Position numbers and translations under genes: made by a program. 13,486 nucleotides of DNA, from assembly GCA_038237245.1 (NCBI GenBank), contig JBBRYY010000083.1, positions 1 to 13,486 on the forward strand, read 5' to 3'. The stretch is from FEN-1250 sp038237245 (GTDB taxonomy: Bacteria > Gemmatimonadota > Gemmatimonadetes > Gemmatimonadales > Gemmatimonadaceae). Positions within the stretch are counted from its first letter, which is position 1. Every line of letters starts with the position of its first letter. The notes under the pieces are model-generated. The model had not been told where the DNA came from, made no database searches, and saw only the letters and a program-made list of their open reading frames with translations. This document shows positions 6,920 to 13,330 of the stretch, in pieces.

Positions 6920-7947
6920 GCGCCCGCCCCCGTGCGCGCCGCGAGCGGAACGTGCGGCGCGTTGCGCCGCTCGGGCTCGACCGCGAGATGGCAGCGCGAG
7001 ACGTGCCCCGCGCCGATCTGGTAGAGCGGCGGATGCTCGAGCTCGCAGCGCTCCCAGGCGTACGGACAGCGCTCGTGAAAGCGGCAGCCGGTGGGCCAGT
7101 CGTACGGCGATGGAACGGCGCCCGGGATTACCGTGAGGCGCTCGCGCTTCGTCCCCGCGCGCGGCATCGCGGCCATCAGCCCCTCGGTGTACGGATGATG
7201 CGGCTTCGCGAACAGCTCGCGCACTCCCGCCTGCTCGACGATCTCGCCGGCATACATCACGATCACCCGCGACGTCGACTCGGCGACAACGCCGAGGTCG
7301 TGTGTGATGAGCAGCACCGACATTCCCGTGCGCTCCCGAAGCTCGCTCAGCAGCTCGAGGATCTGCGCCTGGATCGTGACGTCGAGGGCGGTCGTGGGCT
7401 CGTCCGCGATGAGCAGCGCGGGAGAGAGCATGAGCGCCATCCCGATCATGACGCGCTGGCGCATCCCGCCCGAGAGCTGGTGCGGATACGACTTCGCCCG
7501 TTCGGCCGGATCCGGAATGCCGACCGTCCCGAGCATCTCGACGGCGCGCGCCCATGCGTCGCGACGGCTCACCGTCGAATGCACCCGCGGCACTTCGGCC
7601 AGCTGCGCCCCGATGGTGAAGACAGGGTTGAGCGCGGTCATCGGCTCCTGAAAGATCATCGCGATGCGGTTGCCGCGAATCCTGCGCATTGCCTCGTCGT
7701 CGAGTGCGAGGAGATCGGTACCCTCGAGCGCGATCGTCGAGCCCGGCTCGATGCTGCCTGGGCGCTGGATGAGCCGCAGCAGAGAAAGCGACGTGACCGA
7801 TTTTCCGCACCCCGATTCGCCGACCACGCCCACCGATTCGTTCGCGGCGATGTCGAACGACACGCCATCAACCGCGCGCGCGACCCCAGCGCTCGTGCGG
7901 AAATAGGTGCGGAGGTCCTGCACGGAAAGCAGCGGCTCGGTCATCAC
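6916..7947 (-). CDS. oppD: Peptide ABC transporter ATP-binding protein, OppD/DppD-like
   Basis: This 343-residue ATPase is the partner of the OppF-like subunit. With the GTG start, Walker A GESGCGKS is at 43-50, the Q-loop Gln is ~100, the signature LSGGMRQR begins at ~158, Walker B LLIADEP is 178-184, TTALD follows and the switch His is ~216. RTYFRTSAGVARAVDGVSF is typical of OppD/DppD. The C-terminal oligo_HPY region has Cys288, Cys294, Cys301 and Cys319 in a GCRFHERC-type pattern, a possible metal or iron-sulfur site. Two starts are possible. GTG 7947 has AGG 7 nt upstream and a 4-nt overlap with the OppC-like stop. ATG 7944, the next codon, would give a 1-nt overlap. I list GTG for its spacing, and the two proteins differ by one residue. 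The 3' end overlaps the OppF-like gene by 4 nt. Confidence 0.95.
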   Translation of the reverse strand: MMTEPLLSVQDLRTYFRTSAGVARAVDGVSFDIAANESVGVVGESGCGKSVTSLSLLRLIQRPGSIEPGSTIALEGTDLLALDDEAMRRIRGNRIAMIFQEPMTALNPVFTIGAQLAEVPRVHSTVSRRDAWARAVEMLGTVGIPDPAERAKSYPHQLSGGMRQRVMIGMALMLSPALLIADEPTTALDVTIQAQILELLSELRERTGMSVLLITHDLGVVAESTSRVIVMYAGEIVEQAGVRELFAKPHHPYTEGLMAAMPRAGTKRERLTVIPGAVPSPYDWPTGCRFHERCPYAWERCELEHPPLYQIGAGHVSRCHLAVEPERRNAPHVPLAARTGAGA

Positions 7948-8879
7948 CGGTCAACCTGACGCGGGTCCATCGCATCGCGCAAGCCGTCGCCGGCGAGATT
8001 GTACGCCAGCGACGTGAGGACCAGCGTGATGCCGGGGAAGAGTGCGACCCACCACGCGGTCGCGATATACGGCGAGCCATCGCGGATGATGTTGCCGAGG
8101 CTGGGAGACGGATCGGGGATGCCGATGCCGAGATACGACAGCGCCGCCTCGTTGATGATGACGCCAGCCACGCCGAGCGTTGCCGCGACGATCACGGGCG
8201 TCAGCACATTGGGGAGCACGTGCCGGGCTACGATCGCGAGGTCGCGCGCGCCGAGTGCCCGTGCGGCTGCCACCATGTCCCTCTCGCGCAGCGACAGTAC
8301 CTCGGCCCGCACGAGACGGCTCGTAGCGAACCAGGCCGTGAATCCGAGGAGGAGCACGAGCGAGGTGACGCCGAGTGGCGCCCAAAGCGTGCCGACGGCG
8401 ATGAGCAGCACAATGCGCGGAATGGACAGGAAGGCATCGACGAGGCGCATCATCGCGGTGTCGAGCTTCCCTCCGACGAAGCCGGCGGTTGCGCCATACG
8501 CTGTGCCGACGACCACGGCGATCGCAGTGGCGAGCAGCGAGATGATGAGTGAGAAGCGCGCGCCGTAGAGCACGCGGCTGAAGATGTCGCGCCCGGCGAA
8601 GTCTGTGCCGAAGAGGAACTCGCGTGACGGTGGATGGTTCGCGAGCTCCTGCGCGAAAATCTCGATCGGATCGTGCGTCGCGAGCCATGGCGCGAAGGCG
8701 ACGATGGTGTACATCACGATGAGCGTGAAGAGCGCGATGACGGCGGATGGATGCGCGGCGTAGCGCGCGAAGACCGCGCGACGGCCGCTCGCGCGCCCAC
8801 GTGGATGCGAATAGCGCCAAAGAGCCACACAGATGATGGCGACAAGCGCGGCGGCGCTGAGCCAGCGAAGGGCGAGCAC
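7944..8879 (-). CDS. oppC: Peptide ABC transporter permease, OppC/DppC-like, with extra N-terminal membrane segment
   Basis: This 311-residue inner-membrane permease forms the channel with the OppB-like subunit. FLFGTDFAGRDIFSRVLYGARFSL is a family hallmark. The EAA loop that docks the ATPase is SLRERDMVAAARALGARD followed by RHVLPN. The C-terminal PSPSLGNIIRDG and LAYNLAGDGLRDAMDPR are also characteristic. Six core hydrophobic segments are visible. A further one at residues ~5-22 (LSAAALVAIICVALW) is followed by an Arg-rich stretch, which is not usual for OppC/DppC. The GTG at 8879 directly follows the TAG of the OppB-like gene with no spacer, in the same frame and without a visible Shine-Dalgarno site. 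A GTG at 8828 is the only nearby alternative and would fall inside the extra segment. Translation probably depends on ribosomes finishing the OppB-like gene. The stop overlaps the OppD-like start. Confidence 0.93.
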   Translation of the reverse strand: MLALRWLSAAALVAIICVALWRYSHPRGRASGRRAVFARYAAHPSAVIALFTLIVMYTIVAFAPWLATHDPIEIFAQELANHPPSREFLFGTDFAGRDIFSRVLYGARFSLIISLLATAIAVVVGTAYGATAGFVGGKLDTAMMRLVDAFLSIPRIVLLIAVGTLWAPLGVTSLVLLLGFTAWFATSRLVRAEVLSLRERDMVAAARALGARDLAIVARHVLPNVLTPVIVAATLGVAGVIINEAALSYLGIGIPDPSPSLGNIIRDGSPYIATAWWVALFPGITLVLTSLAYNLAGDGLRDAMDPRQVDR

Positions 8880-9848
8880 CTACGTCGGGCGCACGCGCGG
8901 ATCGATCACCGCGTAGAGCATGTCCGCGGCGATGGTGCCGGCGACGACGAGCACGCTCGTCACCAAAACCGAGGACATCACGAGTGAGTAGTCGCGGCTG
9001 CTCACTGCGGTCGCCGTGATGTATCCCATTCCCGGCCACGAGAAGACCAGCTCGACGAGCACGGCGCCGCCGAGGAGGGCGGGGAGCGCGAGCCCGGCGA
9101 GTGTGATGATCGGGAGGAGTGCGTTGCGGAGGATGTGATGTCGGGTGATCACGCTTTCGGGAACGCCCTTCGCGCGTGCGGTGACCACGAACTCGAGTTG
9201 CCCTATGTCGAGCATTGCGGCGCGCTGGAAGCGCGCGACTGCCGCGCAGGTGAGCAGCGTGAGCGTGGTCACCGGGAGGACGAGATGCCGCCCGACGTCG
9301 ACGGCATGCGCCCATCGTCCATCAGAGTTCGCAGTGATCACGTTTTCCATGCCGCTGATCGGGAAAATCGGGATCCAATAGGCGAAGAGGAGCACGAGCA
9401 TGAGCGCGAGCCAGAAGTCGGGCATCGAATAGAAGACGAGCGTGATGCCCCGACTACCCCAGTCGGCAAAGGTGCCGCGCTTGTGCGCCTGCAAAACGCC
9501 GAGCGCTATGCCGGTGGCGAAGGCCGCGAGAAGCGCGAGTAGCATGAGCTCGATCGTGCGCGGCACGTATTCGATGAGGATGTCGCGGACGGGACGCTGC
9601 TGCGTGACCGAGTAGCCGAGATCGCCGCTCGCAATGGCGCGGACGTAGCAGACGTACTGCGCGGGAAGCGGCCTGTCGAGGCAGTACCTGTGTCGCCAGC
9701 TGGCGACGACGGAGGGGTCGACGCGACGATCGCCGAGATACGAGTACGGATCGCCGGGGGCGAGGTGGAGCAGCACGAAGGTCAACGTCGCGACCAGCCA
9801 AATGACGGCGAGTCCCTGAAGGAGACGGCCCGCGAGCAGCCGCCTCAT
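8880..9848 (-). CDS. oppB: Peptide ABC transporter permease, OppB/DppB-like
   Basis: This 322-residue inner-membrane permease pairs with the OppC-like subunit. The N-terminus RRLLAGRLLQGLAVIWLVAT followed by FVLLHLAPGDP is the classic OppB/DppB first membrane segment. A periplasmic loop follows (DRPLPAQY, GDLGYSVTQQRPV), and then five more membrane segments. The EAA-type loop is around TARAKGVPESVITRHHILRN. ELVFSWPGMGY and the C-terminal YAVIDPRVRP are hallmarks. The ATG at 9848 lies 3 nt after the stop of the binding protein gene, with no clear Shine-Dalgarno site, so translational coupling is likely. It ends in TAG directly abutting the OppC-like GTG in the same frame. Length and composition are normal for the family. 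Confidence 0.95.
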   Translation of the reverse strand: MRRLLAGRLLQGLAVIWLVATLTFVLLHLAPGDPYSYLGDRRVDPSVVASWRHRYCLDRPLPAQYVCYVRAIASGDLGYSVTQQRPVRDILIEYVPRTIELMLLALLAAFATGIALGVLQAHKRGTFADWGSRGITLVFYSMPDFWLALMLVLLFAYWIPIFPISGMENVITANSDGRWAHAVDVGRHLVLPVTTLTLLTCAAVARFQRAAMLDIGQLEFVVTARAKGVPESVITRHHILRNALLPIITLAGLALPALLGGAVLVELVFSWPGMGYITATAVSSRDYSLVMSSVLVTSVLVVAGTIAADMLYAVIDPRVRPT

Positions 9849-9851
9849 CTA

Positions 9852-11516
9852 CTAGTGAGCGCCGGCCGCAAACGCGACGCTCGTATCCTTGGGAGCGGAG
9901 CCGCCGTCGATCGTCCAGTCGGCGAGATGCACGAACCACATGTCTTTGCGCATGGCTGCGGGATGGACGTTCGTCGCCATCGCCGCGATCGAAGCGGATT
10001 CGTAAAGCCAGACCGCGGGCGCATCCTCGATGATCATGCCATACGCCCGCCTGTAGAGCGCGATGGCCCGAGTGGGATCCATCGTGTCGACGGCGGAGTC
10101 GACGACTGCATCGAAAGCAGTATTGACGTAGAATCCGGAATTGCTCGGGCCACCTGCGCGTGCCGCCGTCGCGCTCCATTCCTGCCGAATCCCGGACGGC
10201 GTCGGATCGAGGGCCATCCGTTCGAACGTCATGTCGAAGTCGCGTGCGGCGGTTCGACTTCCCATCGTCGGAAAGTCCACGCGCTCGATGTCCATCCTGG
10301 CGCCGACCTTCTTCCACATGTCCTGCAGCACTACGGCCATCTGTTGGCGCTCCGTGCTGGTTGTCGGCACCAGCATCGAGAACTGCAGCGGGATGACGCC
10401 CTTATGGCGCAGACCATCCTTGCCGAGCACCCATCCGTGGCGCTCGAGGATCGACGCGGCACTGTCCGGTGCGTAGGGAAGACTCGGAAGCCGTCGGTCG
10501 TACGTGGGAAGATTCGAAGTGAGCGGACCGAGAAGGAGAGGCGTGGCGCTGTCGATCACCGTGCTCACGGCGCGGCGGCGGTCGATAGCCATCGAAAGCG
10601 CGCGGCGAACCTCGCGATCGCCAAAAACTGCGTGCGGAGCGCCGTCTTTGCGCGCGTGCAGGTTGAATCGTACGAAGGCCACAACCATGGACGGATAGCG
10701 CATCAGCTTGAGCTCCGGATGCGTGGCGATTTGCGCGCTGTCCTGTTTTCTTATCGTTCCGATGAAGTTCGCCTCGCCGGAGTACAACCGCAGCATCGCT
10801 GCATCGGGATTCCCGGCGATGCTCCAGATGAGGCGGTCGATCTTCGGCGCTCCGCGATGGAAAGTGCTGTCGGCCGCGAGCTCGATCGTGCTCCCGCTGA
10901 CCCACCGCACGAACTTGTACGGGCCGCTTCCCACAGGATTACGCGCAAAGGACGAGGTCTGCAGCGCCGAATCCGGAATGCTCGCGAGCAGGTGCGCGGG
11001 AAGCACCCGGACCTGCGTTGCGGCATTGAAGAACTGCTCGAGAGAGCGCGCGTGAAACCAGATGACCGGAGTCAGGCTGTCCCGAGCGGTGACTGAATCG
11101 ATGCCTGCGAGAAGCGGCAGCACGGGGGAGCCGATGAGCTTCGAACCGTTGACGCGAAAGCTGTAGAGCACATCTGCGGCGCGAACGGGAACGCCGTCGG
11201 CCCAGTGCGCTTTGGGGGCGAGGTGAAATGCGATCGAGAGCGAGTCCGGCGCCCACGTCCACGAGTCCGCGAGCGAGGGCCGCGCACCGCGATCACCGAT
11301 GACGTTCATGGAATCGCCGATCTCCGCGAGCTTCTCGAACAGCATGGAGCCCACCGCAACCGAAATCTCGTTCGTCGAGAAGAGCGGTAGCATGTTGTTG
11401 GCGTCGGCCGGTTGTGTCATGACCAGCGTTGACGTATGCGCCCGTCCCGCGCCACCATCGCTGTGGCAGGCGGCGAGCAGAAAGGCGAGCGCGAAGACGC
11501 GGCGGGAGTTTCGCAT
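9852..11516 (-). CDS. Peptide-binding lipoprotein of the ABC transporter (SBP family 5, OppA/DppA-like)
   Basis: This 554-residue exported lipoprotein captures peptides and delivers them to the permeases. I chose the ATG at 11516 because it begins a lipoprotein signal: MRNSRR, a hydrophobic stretch, then lipobox LLAAC with Cys17. The frame is open to 11720, but the extension is not protein-like. Family-5 features include PLFSTNEISVAVGSMLFEKL near the N-terminus, RPSLADSWTWAPDSLSIAFHL, HWADGVPVRAADVLYSF, NPVGSGPYKFVRW, DREVRRALSMAIDRRR and PYAPDSAASILERHGW. The family usually measures 500-560 residues, so it is full length. Relatives in this family also bind nickel, heme or oligosaccharides. 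The following permeases and POT carrier favour peptides. It is the first gene of the operon, and the promoter should lie in 11517-11673. Only a poor ribosome-binding site is visible. Confidence 0.93.
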   Translation of the reverse strand: MRNSRRVFALAFLLAACHSDGGAGRAHTSTLVMTQPADANNMLPLFSTNEISVAVGSMLFEKLAEIGDSMNVIGDRGARPSLADSWTWAPDSLSIAFHLAPKAHWADGVPVRAADVLYSFRVNGSKLIGSPVLPLLAGIDSVTARDSLTPVIWFHARSLEQFFNAATQVRVLPAHLLASIPDSALQTSSFARNPVGSGPYKFVRWVSGSTIELAADSTFHRGAPKIDRLIWSIAGNPDAAMLRLYSGEANFIGTIRKQDSAQIATHPELKLMRYPSMVVAFVRFNLHARKDGAPHAVFGDREVRRALSMAIDRRRAVSTVIDSATPLLLGPLTSNLPTYDRRLPSLPYAPDSAASILERHGWVLGKDGLRHKGVIPLQFSMLVPTTSTERQQMAVVLQDMWKKVGARMDIERVDFPTMGSRTAARDFDMTFERMALDPTPSGIRQEWSATAARAGGPSNSGFYVNTAFDAVVDSAVDTMDPTRAIALYRRAYGMIIEDAPAVWLYESASIAAMATNVHPAAMRKDMWFVHLADWTIDGGSAPKDTSVAFAAGAH

Positions 11517-11588
11517 GTCGTTGTCTGAAAGTAAGGCAGGTCCGGGCCGAATCGAGTGTGGGCGACATCCGGAGCTCACTGCCGCAGC

Positions 11589-11608
11589 GCAGAGGGATTC
11601 CCCTCTGC
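11589..11608 (-). promoter_or_regulatory. Perfect 8-bp hairpin between gcvH and the peptide operon
   Basis: GCAGAGGG (11589-11596) and CCCTCTGC (11601-11608) form a perfect 8-bp inverted repeat around a 4-nt loop. On the - strand it lies 65 nt after the gcvH stop and 72 nt before the binding-protein start. No T-tract follows on either strand, so a classic intrinsic terminator is unlikely. It could be a repressor operator, an mRNA-stability hairpin or a terminator without a T-tract. The rest of the 157-nt gap shows no promoter I would defend. Confidence 0.45.
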
Positions 11609-11673
11609 AGAGACGATCGACGACGCTGGACGATTCATGCGACGCGGCCGCTACGTCCTTGCCACGACGGCGG

Positions 11674-12057
11674 TTAGTCCCCCGTATGCTCCCGATATTC
11701 GGCCGGACCCAGGAGCTCATCGCGCTCGGCGATCGATTTCGGGCGCAGGCGCACGAGCCAGCCGTCGCCGTACGGATCCGAGTTTACGAGCTCGGGCTCT
11801 TTCGCCAGCCGCGGATTCGTCGCGAGGACCACCCCGCCGATCGGCGAGAAGAGCTCGGTCACCTGCTTCACCGCCTCGATAGTGCCGAAGACATCGAGTC
11901 GCGCGAAGCTCTCGTCGAGGGAGGGCAGCTCGACGGAGATGGTGTCGCCGAGCTCGTGCTGGGCGTAATCGGTGAGGCCGATGGTGACGACGTCGTCCGT
12001 CCAGGCGGCCCAGAGATGCTCCTCCGAATACAGGAGCGAGTCGGGGACGGTGCTCAC
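11674..12057 (-). CDS. gcvH: Glycine cleavage system H protein
   Basis: This 127-residue cytoplasmic carrier has a lipoyl-lysine that shuttles the aminomethyl group between the P, T and L proteins of glycine cleavage. In many bacteria it also feeds lipoate to other enzymes. LLYSEEHLW at the start, GLTDYAQHELGDT, FGTIEAVKQVTELFSPIGG and ELVNSDPYGDGWLVRL align with the family along its whole length. The lipoylated residue should be Lys64 in EAVKQ. The GTG start at 12057 lies 7 nt after the coaE stop. The sequence just before it reads CCTCCT, the reverse of a Shine-Dalgarno site, so coupling to coaE translation is likely. No gcvT, gcvP or lipoate ligase gene is in the window, so it is separated from its partners here. 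Confidence 0.95.
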   Translation of the reverse strand: MSTVPDSLLYSEEHLWAAWTDDVVTIGLTDYAQHELGDTISVELPSLDESFARLDVFGTIEAVKQVTELFSPIGGVVLATNPRLAKEPELVNSDPYGDGWLVRLRPKSIAERDELLGPAEYREHTGD

Positions 12058-12064
12058 AGGAGGA

Positions 12065-12664
12065 TCAGCTGCTGGCGTGCAGTGCGCGCCAGACTTCGTC
12101 GACGCGTTTCTCCAGCGACTCGAGATCGCTCTCGTTGTCGATCACGTAGTCCGCGCGCGCCCGTTTCAGCTCGGCCGGCATCTGCGAGGCGATCATGTTC
12201 ATCGCCTCGGTCTGACCGAGTGCGCGCTCGCGGGTGAGGCGCTCGAGACGAAGTGGACGCGGGGCATCGACGAGGACGATCTTGTCGAAGTCGTCGACGA
12301 TGCCGCGCTCGAAGAGGAGCGGAATGTCGCAGATGACCATTTCGTCCCCACGCTCGCGCGCCTCGTTGATGAGGTCGTCACGGAGCCGGGAGACTTCGGG
12401 ATGCACGATCGAGTTCAGCGCCTCGAGCTCGGTCGGCTCCTGAAAGACGATCTGCCGAAGTGCTACACGGTCGAGTCCGCCATCTGCCTTGAGGATATCG
12501 TCGCCCCAGCGCTCGATGATTTTGCGATGACCGACGCTTCCGACCGCGACGGCGTCGCGAGCGAGCTCATCGGCATCGATGATCGTCGCACCGCGCTCCG
12601 CGAACAGCTGCGCGACGGTGGACTTGCCGGAGGCGATATTGCCTGTGAGACCGATCAGGCGCAT
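12065..12664 (-). CDS. coaE: Dephospho-CoA kinase
   Basis: This 199-residue cytoplasmic enzyme catalyses the last step of coenzyme A synthesis, phosphorylating the 3'-hydroxyl of dephospho-CoA with ATP. The P-loop is in MRLIGLTGNIASGKST (Gly8-Ser15). IIDADELARD supplies the catalytic-region Asp. IVHPEVSRL, ICDIPLLFE and the lid/CoA segment LTRERALGQTEAMNMIASQM are family hallmarks, and the end RARADYVIDNESDLESLEKR is typical. The ATG at 12664 is chosen because the family starts 3-4 residues before IGLTG. An in-frame TTG at 12700 would add 12 residues of no family character. No convincing Shine-Dalgarno site is visible. It lies 45 nt after tdk and 7 nt before gcvH, probably in the same transcript. 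Confidence 0.96.
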   Translation of the reverse strand: MRLIGLTGNIASGKSTVAQLFAERGATIIDADELARDAVAVGSVGHRKIIERWGDDILKADGGLDRVALRQIVFQEPTELEALNSIVHPEVSRLRDDLINEARERGDEMVICDIPLLFERGIVDDFDKIVLVDAPRPLRLERLTRERALGQTEAMNMIASQMPAELKRARADYVIDNESDLESLEKRVDEVWRALHASS

Positions 12665-12709
12665 GGGACCAGGATAGGGGAAAGCGGGCCCGCTCCGCAA
12701 TAGAACAAA

Positions 12710-13324
12710 TCACAGCAACGGTACTTGATCCTCGTCACGGCGTGGCAACTCGTGACAATGGCGACAGCGCGCCTCGTATGACTCGCGTCCCCCGACCATG
12801 ATCGTCGGAGAGTCGTAGCGAGCCGGGCGCCCATCGATCAGGCGTTGATTCCGGCTGGCGGGACCTCCGCACACAACGCAAATCGCGTGCAGCTTGTCAA
12901 CGAGATCGGCCACAGCCATGAGCTGTGGCATCGGCCCGAACGGTTCGCCGCGAAAGTCGGTGTCGGTGCCCGCGAGGATGACGCGCATGCCGCGCGACGC
13001 CAGCGTCCCGACGAGGTTGATGATCCCCGCGTCGAGAAACTGTGCCTCATCGATGGCGACGACGTCGACGTCGTCGCGCAGGTTCTGCGATATCTGGAGC
13101 GACGAGTCGACGGGGATCGCCTCTACGGCGAGCCCGTCGTGGCTCGAGATGGTGAAGACGCCGCCGTAGCGGTCATCGAGATGCGACTTGAAGATCTGGA
13201 TCTTCTTCTTCGCGATGATCGACCGGCGCACGCGGCGGATGAGCTCTTCGCTCTTCCCGCTGAACATGACGCCGGTGACGACCTCCACCCATCCCCGTCG
13301 TGCCCCGAAAAAAACCGGGTCCAT
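12710..13324 (-). CDS. tdk: Thymidine kinase (type II, zinc-containing)
   Basis: This 204-residue cytoplasmic salvage enzyme phosphorylates thymidine to dTMP with ATP. Walker A is GVMFSGKS at 18-25, followed by EELIRR. FKSHLDDRYG belongs to the nucleotide region. Walker B is VVAIDEAQF (88-96), where Glu93 is the likely catalytic base. AGTDTDFRGEPFG (118-130) is a strong family motif. Zinc ligands are Cys149, Cys152, Cys187 and Cys190, and the thymidine-binding lasso lies between the two Cys pairs, with Tyr183 near its end. The family more often has Pro where Val19 stands in the P-loop, a mild substitution. The ATG at 13324 lies 6 nt after the stop of the upstream partial gene, so co-transcription is likely. 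Length is normal. Confidence 0.96.
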   Translation of the reverse strand: MDPVFFGARRGWVEVVTGVMFSGKSEELIRRVRRSIIAKKKIQIFKSHLDDRYGGVFTISSHDGLAVEAIPVDSSLQISQNLRDDVDVVAIDEAQFLDAGIINLVGTLASRGMRVILAGTDTDFRGEPFGPMPQLMAVADLVDKLHAICVVCGGPASRNQRLIDGRPARYDSPTIMVGGRESYEARCRHCHELPRRDEDQVPLL

Positions 13325-13330
13325 CGCCGC

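Noticed and set aside
6920..7810. N-terminal extension of the OppF-like frame across the OppD-like gene, giving a 655-residue product
   Set aside because: The extension has no OppD or other family sequence. The OppD-like protein is in another frame, and ATG 6919 starts a normal-length ATPase.
7951..9315. 454-codon open frame on the - strand overlapping both permeases
   Set aside because: It reads in a different frame from the two permeases, is dominated by Arg/Ala/His and lacks hydrophobic segments.
9690..11096. 468-codon open frame on the + strand opposite the binding protein
   Set aside because: It is a shadow of the family-5 binding lipoprotein with no motif of its own.
12058..12063. AGGAGG on the + strand, resembling an ideal Shine-Dalgarno site
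   Set aside because: The genes here are on the - strand, and no plausible + strand gene follows it.
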